Origin: Burkholderiales bacterium | GTDB taxonomy: Bacteria; Pseudomonadota; Gammaproteobacteria; Burkholderiales; Burkholderiaceae_E | DNA length: 56,107 bases | Direction: 5' to 3' | NCBI GenBank assembly: GCA_027487815.1 | Contig: JAIYCW010000004.1 | Location: forward strand, 1 to 56,107 | In this document: positions 9,606 through 17,677 of the stretch, piece by piece | How the letters are laid out: each line of letters begins with the position of its first letter | How positions within the stretch are numbered: position 1 is the stretch's first letter | Translations under genes and position numbers: made by a program | Notes under the pieces: model-generated | What the model was told of the DNA's origin: nothing | The model's input: only the letters and a program-made list of their open reading frames with translations | Databases searched by the model: none

Positions 9606-9646
9606 TGCTGTTTATCCTTCAACGCTTAACCAAATGTTGCGCACCC

Positions 9647-10288
9647 GTGATTATCGCTGTTAAACCTCCCGGCATTAAAAATCCGGTGATTGGCCCAAGT
9701 GCCAGAAGGGATGCCCGCAAGCAGTTGGTGAGCTGGCGGCTGAACTTCGCGCAGCAATCGCCGGAGTGTTTTAACCAGGCCAGCCGGTTGGTTGGCAATC
9801 ATCTCGGCTCACTTTTGATGGAACTGGCTGATGTGGCACCGCAATTGCGCGTCGGACTCTATTGGCCGTTTCGGGCCGAGCCGGATTGGCTGGAGCACGC
9901 CCATGATTGGCGCTTGCAGGGGATAACCATTCTTTTGCCGGTAGTACGGCCTGGTGAGCCTTTGAAGTTTCGCCGCTTTAATGCGGCGACAAGCCTCAAG
10001 CGTGACGCCTTTGGCATTGCCACACCGATGCGAGGGCCCTACTGGGCGCCGGATCTACTGGTAGCACCTTGTGTGGGTTTCGATCTGCGCGGGTATCGAT
10101 TGGGGTTTGGCGGAGGGTTTTATGACCGGACGCAAGCGCAAAGGCGGTTGCCTATGATTGGCGTGGCGTTTGAAGCCCAGTGCGTTGATTTGCAAGTCGA
10201 GCCCCATGATCAACCACTCGATGGGCTGATCACCGAGGCAGGGGTCAGGTGGTGGTCACAGCCTGGAGTTGCACCGCACGGGCTTTGA
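9647..10288 (+). CDS. 5-formyltetrahydrofolate cyclo-ligase
   Basis: The enzyme converts 5-formyl-THF to 5,10-methenyl-THF with ATP. The 213-residue sequence shows the N-terminal ATP-contacting region SARRDARKQLVSWR. The family-defining C-terminal motif DLRGYRLGFGGGFYDRTQA lies near residues 146-164, where LGxGGGYYDR is the conserved phosphate-binding loop. A GTG at 9647 is the most upstream reasonable start. Its last 44 bases overlap convergently with the EAL gene. Together with metF further right it contributes to one-carbon metabolism, although the two are not in one operon. Confidence 0.92.
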   Translation: MIIAVKPPGIKNPVIGPSARRDARKQLVSWRLNFAQQSPECFNQASRLVGNHLGSLLMELADVAPQLRVGLYWPFRAEPDWLEHAHDWRLQGITILLPVVRPGEPLKFRRFNAATSLKRDAFGIATPMRGPYWAPDLLVAPCVGFDLRGYRLGFGGGFYDRTQAQRRLPMIGVAFEAQCVDLQVEPHDQPLDGLITEAGVRWWSQPGVAPHGL

Positions 10289-11561
10289 ACCAGGCGATGA
10301 AATCGTTCGATGGCAGGGCCTTGGCATAGGCCCAGCCCTGGCCAAGATCGCAACCCAACTCCCGCAAGAGGTTGGCCACACTCTCGTTTTCAATGCCTTC
10401 GGCCAAAGCCTGCATCTCGAAGGTGTGGGCAAGATCGACCAAGGCGCTTACGATTCGCCGATCTCCTTTATCACGCTCGATGTGCCGCACGAAGCTCTGA
10501 TCGATCTTGAGCTCGTGCAGCGGAAACTGGCGCAAATAGGCGAATGATGAGTAACCGGTTCCGAAATCATCCAATGCGAGGCGGCAACCCTGATCGGCAA
10601 GCTGATTCATGAACTCAATGGCGATCGCCTCGTTTTCCACGATCGCACTTTCGGTCAGCTCAAGGGTGAGCATCTTCGGGTCGGCATCCCAGGTGGCAAT
10701 CGCTTGCGCCACCTGAATTGGAAACGTGGAATCCGACAAGGAGCTTGCAGAGACGTTGATAGCGACCTTGGCATGTACTCCCTGCGATTGCCAGAACATG
10801 GTGTGGCGCAAGGAAGTATTCAGTACAAACTGGGTGAGCTGGGGCATCATCCCGCGCTCTTCGCAAAGATTGGCAATCAGTTGCGGGTTGACGAAGCCAC
10901 GCTTGGGGCAGTTCCAGCGCACCAGCGATTCCACGCCGATGCATTGATTGGTAGAGAGCGAGACCTGGGGCTGGAAATGCACCTCCAGCTCATTGCCACT
11001 CAGTGCCACTCCCAAATCAGCAGCCAGGGTATCCATATCGACCAGGTCGGTATCGGTGTCCAGCCGGACGATCTCGACGTGATCCTCGGTCTTGCGGGCC
11101 CGAGTACACGCTCCTGCCGCAGCTTGCAGCAACAGCATCGGATCGGCGTGGTGATTTTTGGCCAGCAGCGCTGCGCCAACATGCGGCTGCAAGCGAACCG
11201 TGCTGCCATCGGGCAGAGCGATCGGGCGGGCCATGCTTTGCTGCAATGTGCGGGTGGCAAGTTCAACCAAAGCGCTGCTCGGGAGTTCACGAAGCAGCAG
11301 CCAAAGTTCATCGTGTGAGGCCATGCAGTAAAGATCGGCGGCGCGCAAAATGGTTTTCAGCCGGGTGAGCACCTCCAGCATGACCGGCCTGGCGCGGGCT
11401 TGTTGAGCGAGCGCGAAGAGGCGGTCGCCCCGGTTCAGCGTTATCACTACAAATGCACATCGACTGCTTTGTGCACCCTGCAATTGCTCGCGTGTGGCGG
11501 CAATCAGCTCGGATGCGCTCAGGCGCGTGCTAGTGCCCGTGGATGGCCCGGTGGGTGTCAT
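10245..11561 (-). CDS. EAL-domain cyclic di-GMP phosphodiesterase with degenerate GGDEF-like N-terminus
   Basis: A 438-residue cytoplasmic protein with no membrane segment. Residues about 35-170 resemble a GGDEF domain in which the signature has decayed to ASHDELW, so cyclase activity is unlikely. Residues about 183-430 form an EAL domain. The metal and catalytic positions all appear intact: E211 in GVESLVRW, Asn in AINVSAS, Glu in LELTES, the Asp pair in LALDDFGTGYSS, Lys in LKIDQSFV, Glu in AEGIEN and Gln in GQGWAYAK. Hydrolysis of c-di-GMP is therefore expected. Its ATG overlaps the stop of the HD-GYP gene in an ATGA arrangement, which indicates translational coupling. Confidence 0.9.
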   Translation of the reverse strand: MTPTGPSTGTSTRLSASELIAATREQLQGAQSSRCAFVVITLNRGDRLFALAQQARARPVMLEVLTRLKTILRAADLYCMASHDELWLLLRELPSSALVELATRTLQQSMARPIALPDGSTVRLQPHVGAALLAKNHHADPMLLLQAAAGACTRARKTEDHVEIVRLDTDTDLVDMDTLAADLGVALSGNELEVHFQPQVSLSTNQCIGVESLVRWNCPKRGFVNPQLIANLCEERGMMPQLTQFVLNTSLRHTMFWQSQGVHAKVAINVSASSLSDSTFPIQVAQAIATWDADPKMLTLELTESAIVENEAIAIEFMNQLADQGCRLALDDFGTGYSSFAYLRQFPLHELKIDQSFVRHIERDKGDRRIVSALVDLAHTFEMQALAEGIENESVANLLRELGCDLGQGWAYAKALPSNDFIAWFKARAVQLQAVTTT

Positions 11562-13177
11562 AGTTGGGCATTGGCATCAACGATTGCGTCGGCATAGAAG
11601 TCGCGCATCTTCAGGCCGTATGCGCCCGATGGTAGCCCGCGTGCGATACGCAAATTGCGCAACGAGGCATCACTGTTCTTGGCGGTCATCAGATCGCGCT
11701 CGATAGGCTGGGGCAGGGGCTTTTTATCCGGCCAGGTGAGCACCAACACTTTGGGCTCCAGGCGACGCACGCGATTTTGTGCAATCACCACTCCGATTTC
11801 GCCACTCGACAGCTCAACCAGTGTGCCCACCGGGAACACGCCAATGGCCTGCACAAACTGTTCGATCAATGCCTCGGGAAACGAGATGCCCGACCATTGA
11901 TACAGACTCATCAAGGCATCCTGAGGAGCCTGTGCATTGGCATAAGCACGAGGCGTGACCAATGCAGCAAATGAATCCGCAATACCTGCAATGCGGCCAT
12001 ACAGGCTGATTTCCGCACCCTTCAAGCCACGGGGATAGCCGCTGCCATCAAGCCGCTCGTGGTGTTGTGCAATACCCTGCTCAACCTCCTCACCAAGCTG
12101 ACCAGTGCTTTTCAGCGCCTCGATTCCGAGCCGCACATGCTCTTTGATAACGCTGTGCTCAGATGGGCTCAGCATGCCAGGCTTATCGAGCAGGGCTCGG
12201 GGAATTTTGGTTTTGCCCACGTCGGCAAGCATCCCCACCATACCCAGGAGCGCGAGTTGCTGTTTCGGCAGGCCAATCTGCCTGCCCAGCGCAATCATGT
12301 ACAGCGATACCTTGACGCCATGGGCATAGGTATTCATGTCTTCATCGCGCAGCCGCGCAATCCACATCAAGGCATCCGGATTGTCGATCATGCTGGCGAC
12401 CATATCGTCAACAGCTTCCTGGACCTTTTCAACCTGGACTGCGCCGCCCTGGCGGATGTCGGCAACCACCGATTCCAGGACTTTCTCGCTCTTGGCCACG
12501 CTCTTGCGCGCCCGTGGCAGTTCCTGAAGCACCGGCACGGTTTCTTTGTGAACCACGAGCTTGACGCCCTTGGGCAGTTGCTCCTTCAGTTCTTTCGCAA
12601 GCGCAGGATCAAGCTGCTTGGGGCCGCGTTTCACTTTGGTCGCAGCGCCTGGCTTCGGTTTGGCCAGGCCCAGTTTGACCAACATCCGGTGCAGCCATGA
12701 GTTGTCCTGCCGGCTCGTGCTACCCGAGCCCACATCGCGGATAAAGTCGCGAAACTTCTGCCTGGTTTGGCGATCGACCTGCAGATCGCTACGCACCTTG
12801 AAGCTTGCGCCTTCCTTTTTGCGACGCTCGGGTGTGCCTGGTGGCGCCGCTTTGGCAAAGCCCCGGCGATCCACAGTGGGCTCGGCCTCCTGGATCGCTT
12901 TTAGTTCGGCAGTCTTGATGGCCTCGGCAACTTCAGGATTGGATAACTCGAGGTCCACCTTCACATAGCGGCAAAACCGGCGCACGGTTTCAAGTTCGGT
13001 GACCGAGTCGATTAAAAAGCCCTGAAGCAAGAACGGGGTGTCGATCCATGGCCGATCCAGTTCCGCCACAAACATGCCCACCGCCAACTCTTTCGAGGCA
13101 ATGCGGTAATGCTTGGTTTTGATGCCGGCGGGTGCGCTGGCAGAGGCTTTGGTGAGTTCGGCGCTGGTGCTGGTCAT
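11558..13177 (-). CDS. HD-GYP domain protein with DUF3391-like N-terminus; HD dyad altered
   Basis: A 539-residue protein. Residues about 22-140 resemble DUF3391, which often precedes HD-GYP domains. A basic Lys/Pro-rich middle segment follows, then an HD-GYP-type domain at about 255-470. The GYP motif is intact in HHERLDGSGYP (372-382), and H286 and H347 are present. The defining HD pair, however, reads MLADVGKTKIP, with Ala at 318 where a metal-binding His is expected. It may thus be a non-catalytic sensor or partner. The start at 13177 was preferred to a longer frame from 13288 because the extension reads into a terminator-like region. It is translationally coupled to the downstream EAL gene. 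Confidence 0.88.
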   Translation of the reverse strand: MTSTSAELTKASASAPAGIKTKHYRIASKELAVGMFVAELDRPWIDTPFLLQGFLIDSVTELETVRRFCRYVKVDLELSNPEVAEAIKTAELKAIQEAEPTVDRRGFAKAAPPGTPERRKKEGASFKVRSDLQVDRQTRQKFRDFIRDVGSGSTSRQDNSWLHRMLVKLGLAKPKPGAATKVKRGPKQLDPALAKELKEQLPKGVKLVVHKETVPVLQELPRARKSVAKSEKVLESVVADIRQGGAVQVEKVQEAVDDMVASMIDNPDALMWIARLRDEDMNTYAHGVKVSLYMIALGRQIGLPKQQLALLGMVGMLADVGKTKIPRALLDKPGMLSPSEHSVIKEHVRLGIEALKSTGQLGEEVEQGIAQHHERLDGSGYPRGLKGAEISLYGRIAGIADSFAALVTPRAYANAQAPQDALMSLYQWSGISFPEALIEQFVQAIGVFPVGTLVELSSGEIGVVIAQNRVRRLEPKVLVLTWPDKKPLPQPIERDLMTAKNSDASLRNLRIARGLPSGAYGLKMRDFYADAIVDANAQL

Positions 13178-13260
13178 AGTTTGGATTCCGTCACCTGATG
13201 CTACGTTGAGCCGGGGCTTACGCCCAAGGGTAAAAGTACCGCTTCGGCCCGCAAAGCAAC

Positions 13261-13281
13261 AAGGCCCGACAAGCGGGCCTT
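13261..13281 (-). terminator. Possible terminator after metF
   Basis: Arms AAGGCCC and GGGCCTT, separated by 7 bases, form a stable hairpin just beyond the metF stop. On the reverse strand it is followed by TTGCTTTGC rather than a clean T-run, so it is a weak intrinsic terminator at best. Confidence 0.45.
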
Positions 13282-13303
13282 GAATCATGCTGAGCGGCGA
13301 GCT

Positions 13304-14176
13304 TCAAGCCCTCAAATTTGCAATCACCTCAAGGCTGGGCAAGGCCTGATTCAGAGTGTAGAAATGCAAACCGGGAGCACCTCCCGAACGCAGTTGCTCG
13401 CAAAGTTTGGTCACTACTTCGGTACCAAACGCTCGGATGGCATCTCGGTCATCCCCATAGCTGCGAAGCCGGGCATCAATCCAGCGCGGAATTTCGGCGC
13501 CGCAGGTTTGTGAGAACCGCGCGAGTTGCGTGTAGTTGGTAATTGGCATGATGCCAGGCACGATCGGCACCTTCACACCTGCCGCGCGCGCTTCATCCAC
13601 AAAGCGGAAGTAGGCATCGGCATTGTAAAAATACTGCGTGATGGCGGCATCCGCTCCAGCTTCAACCTTGCGCACAAAGGCATGCAGATCGTCGCCCGGT
13701 GTGCGGGCTTGGGGATGCACTTCGGGATAACAAGCCACCTCAATATGAAACCACTCCCCAAATTGCTCGCGCACGAAACTCACCAGTTCATTGGCATAAT
13801 GAAAGTCACCATGGGTAACCATGCCGGAGGGCTGATCACCACGCAATGCCACCAGTCGCTTAACTCCTGCGGCCTTGTAGATGGCCAGAAGCTCGGTAAT
13901 GCTTTGGCGGGTTGCACCCACACAAGATAAATGGGGCGCCACCTGATGACCCACTTGCGCGATGTCCATCACGACTGCCAAAGTTTTTTCGCGGGTTGAA
14001 CCGCCTGCGCCGAAGGTGACGCTGAAGTATTCAGGCTTGACCGCCGCGAGTTTTTCGCACACCCCTTTGAGCTTGTCATGGCCTTCGGGGGTGTTGGGCG
14101 GAAAAAACTCAAACGAGACCGGCAAGCCACCCTCCGCCGCATTGTGGTGCGGCGAAAGCTGGTTTGCAACAGACAT
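13304..14176 (-). CDS. metF: 5,10-methylenetetrahydrofolate reductase
   Basis: A 290-residue TIM-barrel flavoenzyme that reduces 5,10-methylene-THF to 5-methyl-THF, the methyl donor for methionine synthesis. Typical motifs are VSFEFFPPNTPEG (residues 20-32, with the catalytic Glu), SVTFGAGGSTREKTL near residue 52, and VALRGDQP near residue 112, followed by an FAD-contacting region. Length and motifs match the bacterial MetF family. It starts 12 bases after the ahcY stop and shares that transcript, so the SAH riboswitch ahead of ahcY should also govern it. The operon links SAH removal with regeneration of the methyl group of methionine. Confidence 0.95.
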   Translation of the reverse strand: MSVANQLSPHHNAAEGGLPVSFEFFPPNTPEGHDKLKGVCEKLAAVKPEYFSVTFGAGGSTREKTLAVVMDIAQVGHQVAPHLSCVGATRQSITELLAIYKAAGVKRLVALRGDQPSGMVTHGDFHYANELVSFVREQFGEWFHIEVACYPEVHPQARTPGDDLHAFVRKVEAGADAAITQYFYNADAYFRFVDEARAAGVKVPIVPGIMPITNYTQLARFSQTCGAEIPRWIDARLRSYGDDRDAIRAFGTEVVTKLCEQLRSGGAPGLHFYTLNQALPSLEVIANLRA

Positions 14177-14188
14177 GGTGGCCTCGGA

Positions 14189-15607
14189 TTAGTAGCGGTA
14201 AGTGTCGGGCTTGTAAGGGCCTTCAACCGTAACGCCGATATAGGCTGCCTGATCTGCACGCAACTCGGTGAGTTGGGCGTTGAGCTTTTTAAGCTGCAAG
14301 CGCGCCACTTTTTCATCGAGGTGCTTGGGCAGGGTGTACACGCCTACGGGATACTTCTCGGTCTGGGTGAAGAGTTCGATCTGAGCGATTGTCTGGTTGG
14401 CAAAGCTTGAGCTCATCACATAGGAAGGATGGCCTGTGCCGCAGCCCAGATTCACCAAGCGGCCTTCAGCCAGCAGGATGATGCGATTGCCGTTGGGGAA
14501 AATCACATGATCAACCTGGGGCTTGATGTTTTCCCAGGTGTACTGCTTGAGCCCGGCAACATCGATTTCGTTATCGAAGTGGCCGATATTGCAAACGATC
14601 GCCTGATCTTTCATCTTGGTCATGTGGTCATGCGTGATCACATGGTAGTTGCCGGTGGCAGTGACGAAAATGTCAGCCTTGTCAGCAGCGTAATCCATCG
14701 TCACTACGCGATAGCCTTCCATCGCGGCCTGCAGTGCGCAGATAGGATCCACTTCAGTGACCCACACTTGCGCAGACAATGCACGCAATGCTTGCGCCGA
14801 GCCTTTGCCCACATCGCCATAGCCTGCAACGACAGCAACTTTGCCAGCAATCATCACATCAGTTGCGCGCTTGACGGCATCAACCAGGCTCTCACGGCAA
14901 CCATACAGGTTATCGAACTTGCTCTTGGTGACCGAGTCATTAACGTTGATGGCGGGGAATGCAAGCTTGCCTTCCTTGGCCATCTGATACAGGCGATGTA
15001 CGCCGGTGGTGGTTTCTTCGGTCACGCCTTTCACCTGTGGCAAGCGCTTGCTATACCAGGTGGGGTCTTTGGCCAATGTGGCCTTGATCGAGGCAAACAG
15101 CTCAATTTCTTCCTCGCTGCCGGGATTGTCGAGAATGCTCTGGTCTTTCTCGGCACGAGTGCCCAGATGCAGCAGCAAAGTGGCATCGCCGCCATCATCC
15201 AGAATCATGTTGGTGTAACCACCATCCGACCATTCAAAAATACGATGGGTGAAATCCCAATACTCTTTCAGCGACTCGCCCTTGTAGGCGAACACGGGGA
15301 TGCCATTGGCAGCAATTGCCGCAGCAGCGTGATCCTGGGTCGAGAAAATATTGCACGAAGCCCAACGCACTTCAGCACCAAGGGCTGTGAGGGTTTCGAT
15401 CAGCACAGCGGTTTGAATCGTCATGTGCAGCGAGCCGGTGATGCGCGCGCCTTTCAGGGGCTGGCTGGCGGCGTATTCATCGCGGATGGCGATCAGGCCG
15501 GGCATTTCAGTTTCGGCGATCTTGATCTCTTTGCGACCCCAATCGGCCAAGCCCATATCCGCAATGCGGAAGTCAGCAAATGGTGCAGGTTTTAAAACAG
15601 CAGACAT
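14189..15607 (-). CDS. ahcY: Adenosylhomocysteinase
   Basis: The enzyme hydrolyses S-adenosylhomocysteine to adenosine and homocysteine, relieving product inhibition of methyltransferases. The 472-residue protein contains the NAD-binding motif [18 protein letters not shown], substrate-site segments such as [13 protein letters not shown] and [15 protein letters not shown], and the conserved C-terminus KPDTYRY that reaches the neighbouring subunit. The start at 15607 gives the usual N-terminus and has GGAG at a suitable distance upstream. A longer frame from 15670 would intrude into the leader. The gene is preceded by an SAH riboswitch and followed by metF, a rational feedback arrangement in which accumulating SAH raises expression. 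Confidence 0.97.
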   Translation of the reverse strand: MSAVLKPAPFADFRIADMGLADWGRKEIKIAETEMPGLIAIRDEYAASQPLKGARITGSLHMTIQTAVLIETLTALGAEVRWASCNIFSTQDHAAAAIAANGIPVFAYKGESLKEYWDFTHRIFEWSDGGYTNMILDDGGDATLLLHLGTRAEKDQSILDNPGSEEEIELFASIKATLAKDPTWYSKRLPQVKGVTEETTTGVHRLYQMAKEGKLAFPAINVNDSVTKSKFDNLYGCRESLVDAVKRATDVMIAGKVAVVAGYGDVGKGSAQALRALSAQVWVTEVDPICALQAAMEGYRVVTMDYAADKADIFVTATGNYHVITHDHMTKMKDQAIVCNIGHFDNEIDVAGLKQYTWENIKPQVDHVIFPNGNRIILLAEGRLVNLGCGTGHPSYVMSSSFANQTIAQIELFTQTEKYPVGVYTLPKHLDEKVARLQLKKLNAQLTELRADQAAYIGVTVEGPYKPDTYRY

Positions 15608-15681
15608 AAACACTCCATGGTTGAGCGTTATGCGCGGCAGAAGGGGAATGGATTCAGGCCCGTCTTTCACACATCACGCGG

Positions 15682-15796
15682 AAACACGAGCGCAGTTGAA
15701 ACTAGGGATGACTCGAGCCTGGCAGTCGGGGTCAGCGTTTGGGCACCTGAAGGTGCCGGTTATCTGAGCCATGCGTCTGTCGCAGCGCTCCTCGAG
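15682..15796 (-). promoter_or_regulatory. S-adenosylhomocysteine (SAH) riboswitch
   Basis: Read on the reverse strand, the leader begins CTCGAGGAGCGCTGCGAC and later has CCAGGCTCGAG, then TGCGCTCGTG. CTCGAG at 15791-15796 and at 15713-15718 pair as stem P1. GAGCGC in the conserved GGAGCGCTGC loop can pair with GCGCTC near 15687-15692 as the pseudoknot. A hairpin GGCACCTTCAGGTGCC lies between them. This order and these sequences match the SAH riboswitch consensus as I recall it. A TACAAT -10 box at 15805-15810 lies just upstream. The element is an ON switch for ahcY and, through the operon, metF. Confidence 0.92.
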
Positions 15797-15804
15797 CAGC
15801 CAGC

Positions 15805-15810
15805 ATTGTA
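15805..15810 (-). promoter_or_regulatory. Likely -10 box of the ahcY-metF operon
   Basis: TACAAT on the reverse strand lies 8 bases ahead of the first base of the riboswitch P1 stem. Transcription would therefore begin right at the riboswitch, as is usual. No good -35 element is visible at the proper distance. Confidence 0.55.
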
Positions 15811-15821
15811 AATCAATGTAG

Positions 15822-15848
15822 TGTCGGGGGTGTGACAAACCCCCGACA
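15822..15848 (-). terminator. Hairpin after tctC, possible terminator
   Basis: Nine-base arms TGTCGGGGG and CCCCCGACA enclose a 9-base loop immediately after the TctC-like gene stop and ahead of the ahcY promoter. The location fits a terminator isolating the catabolic operon, but no T-run follows. Confidence 0.5.
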
Positions 15849-15853
15849 AACGG

Positions 15854-16837
15854 TCAGTCTAGAGTGATGTTTTGAGCTTTGGCGATCCGGCTGAACAATG
15901 CTGCGTCACGGCGCACCAGTGCAGCCATATCTTCGCGGCTCAGCCCCAGCACTTCAACATTGAGCTCCTTGATCTTGGCCTGAACGCCCGCGTCGCGGCT
16001 GGCCTCCAGCATGGCCGCGTGGAAACGGGTCACGATGTTGGCCGGGGTGGCTGCAGGTGCCCAGATGCCGTGCCAGGACATCACACTCAAATTGGGAATG
16101 CTCTCGGCAAAGGTAGGTACATTCGGCAGGGAAGGATGGCGAGTGGGGCCGGAATAAGCAATCGCCTTGGCACGGCCGCTGGTAATCATGGGCACGCCGG
16201 TGGAGATCGGCTCCATCAGGGTATCGATCTGGCCGCCCACCAGATCGCTCATCGGATTGGTGCGGTATGGCACATGGGTCATTTCAATTTTTGCCTCTTC
16301 CTTGAACCACTCGGCAATCAGATGCGAGGGGCTGCCCGCTCCGTAGGAACCATGGGTAATGGTATTGGGCTTGGCCTTGGCGGCATCAATCAGCTCTTTG
16401 GGCGTATTGGGGGCGAACTTGGTGGGCGCCATCAATACAAGGCCCTGGCGCATGGTGGTCGCAACCGGCACCAGATCCTTGTCCGGGTTGTAGGGCAGCT
16501 TGGTATAGAGAAATGGGTTCAGCGTGAAGGCTGTGGAGAGCGCGTAAAGAAAGGTGTAGCCGTCGCCGGGCGCTTTAGCCACAAGATCGGTGGCGAGGTT
16601 GGTCGCGGCACCGGGCTTGTTATCAATAATGATGGTGGTGTTGAGCTTCTTGCCCACATAGTCGCCATACAGACGGGCGAAGATATCGGGAGCGGTGCCG
16701 GGCGGAAATCCCACCACCAAACGAATCGGCTTATTGGGCCAATCGGTGGCTTGAGCTTGCGCCACGCTGCTGGCAAGCGGGCTTAAGGTGAGAGCGGTGG
16801 TGGCCAATGTGGCCAAAAGTTTCAGGCGGGTTCTCAT
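15854..16837 (-). CDS. Tripartite tricarboxylate transporter substrate-binding protein (Bug/TctC family)
   Basis: A 327-residue periplasmic solute-binding protein. The N-terminal signal peptide runs to about residue 30 (ending AQAQA). The family pattern WPNKPIRLVVGFPPGTAPDIFAR follows, then KPGAATNLATDLVAKAPGDGYTFL, the typical Bug ligand-binding loops. These proteins bind carboxylates and deliver them to TctAB membrane partners, which are absent here, so it is either an orphan or uses partners encoded elsewhere. It is last in the LysR-linked operon, 45 bases after the citryl-CoA-lyase-like gene. By context its ligand is probably a substrate of that pathway, for example an aromatic or polycarboxylic acid. 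The ligand itself is not readable from sequence. Confidence 0.9.
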   Translation of the reverse strand: MRTRLKLLATLATTALTLSPLASSVAQAQATDWPNKPIRLVVGFPPGTAPDIFARLYGDYVGKKLNTTIIIDNKPGAATNLATDLVAKAPGDGYTFLYALSTAFTLNPFLYTKLPYNPDKDLVPVATTMRQGLVLMAPTKFAPNTPKELIDAAKAKPNTITHGSYGAGSPSHLIAEWFKEEAKIEMTHVPYRTNPMSDLVGGQIDTLMEPISTGVPMITSGRAKAIAYSGPTRHPSLPNVPTFAESIPNLSVMSWHGIWAPAATPANIVTRFHAAMLEASRDAGVQAKIKELNVEVLGLSREDMAALVRRDAALFSRIAKAQNITLD

Positions 16838-16882
16838 GGTGTCTCCTTCAGTGGGGGTTAAACAGAATTTATAGTTGGGGTT

Positions 16883-17677
16883 TCAGGACTGCCCCGGCAT
16901 CACGCCGGTGTAGTTCACTTCGCGGGTGGCTTGATAGGACAAGGCAAAGCCACTGGGCTGCTCGGCTTCTTCTGCGAGATGTGCAATCAGCCCGGCAGTG
17001 CGTGCAAGAATCGGCACGCCCTTGAGCGAACTCACCGGAAAGCCGACGCCAAGCAATACGGCGGGGATAGCTGCAGACACATTCATGCGCAGCTCGCGCC
17101 CAACGATGCCGGGGATCACGGCTTCGATAGCCTGGGCGATCTCGACATAGCGCAGGCTGGCACCAGCTTGCTCGGCTACTTCAATCAAGCGATCCACTCG
17201 CGGATCGTTGGCTTTATGCAGCGGATGGCCATAGCCCGGGATTGGTTGGCGGGTGGCTTTCAGATGGCTAATCACCTCACTCGCCACAGCTTCAAGCGCT
17301 TCACCCGCATCCACCCGATCGGCCACTTGCTTGAACAAGCGCCCGGCGGTTTCAGAGGCCCCCAGGATCACTGAGCCACAGCCCAGGATGCCCGCCGCCA
17401 CAGCGCCTTGCAGTGCATCGGGCGCTGCTGCATAAGTCATTCGGCTGGCCTGAACGCTTGGCACCAAACCATGCTCGGCAATCGCGACCAAGGTGGCATC
17501 CAGCACAGCCTTGCATGCTGCATCAGGTTTGCGCCCGGTGAGCAGCAGAAAGAAGTAGTCGGTGAAGGAGAGCTGGCCGATGAGGTCCTGACACAGATCA
17601 TGCCCCCGCACGACGATGGTGTGCTCATCGGAGGTGCAGATCGCGGTGCTTGGGATCGTGGATTTGCCGATTTTCAT
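16883..17677 (-). CDS. Citryl-CoA lyase-like protein (citrate synthase superfamily)
   Basis: This 264-residue protein, much shorter than citrate synthase (about 430), resembles the citryl-CoA lyase branch of the superfamily. The region IPGYGHPLHKANDPRVDRL (around residues 144-162) corresponds to the citrate synthase segment holding the second catalytic His and the conserved Arg. The segment expected to hold the first catalytic His reads GCGSVILGASET and appears to lack it. The position of the catalytic Asp reads RMNVSAAIPAVLLG. The reaction by family would be cleavage of a 3-hydroxy-3-carboxyacyl-CoA into acetyl-CoA and an oxo acid. Its ATG overlaps the dioxygenase stop by 4 bases, so the two are translationally coupled. 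Confidence 0.78.
   Translation of the reverse strand: MKIGKSTIPSTAICTSDEHTIVVRGHDLCQDLIGQLSFTDYFFLLLTGRKPDAACKAVLDATLVAIAEHGLVPSVQASRMTYAAAPDALQGAVAAGILGCGSVILGASETAGRLFKQVADRVDAGEALEAVASEVISHLKATRQPIPGYGHPLHKANDPRVDRLIEVAEQAGASLRYVEIAQAIEAVIPGIVGRELRMNVSAAIPAVLLGVGFPVSSLKGVPILARTAGLIAHLAEEAEQPSGFALSYQATREVNYTGVMPGQS

Noticed and set aside
14429-15595. Open frame of about 388 codons opposite ahcY
   Set aside because: It lies wholly within ahcY on the other strand and encodes no recognisable protein.
15872-16786. Open frame opposite the TctC-like gene
   Set aside because: The Gly/His-rich product is a shadow of the real gene; no ribosome site or family match.
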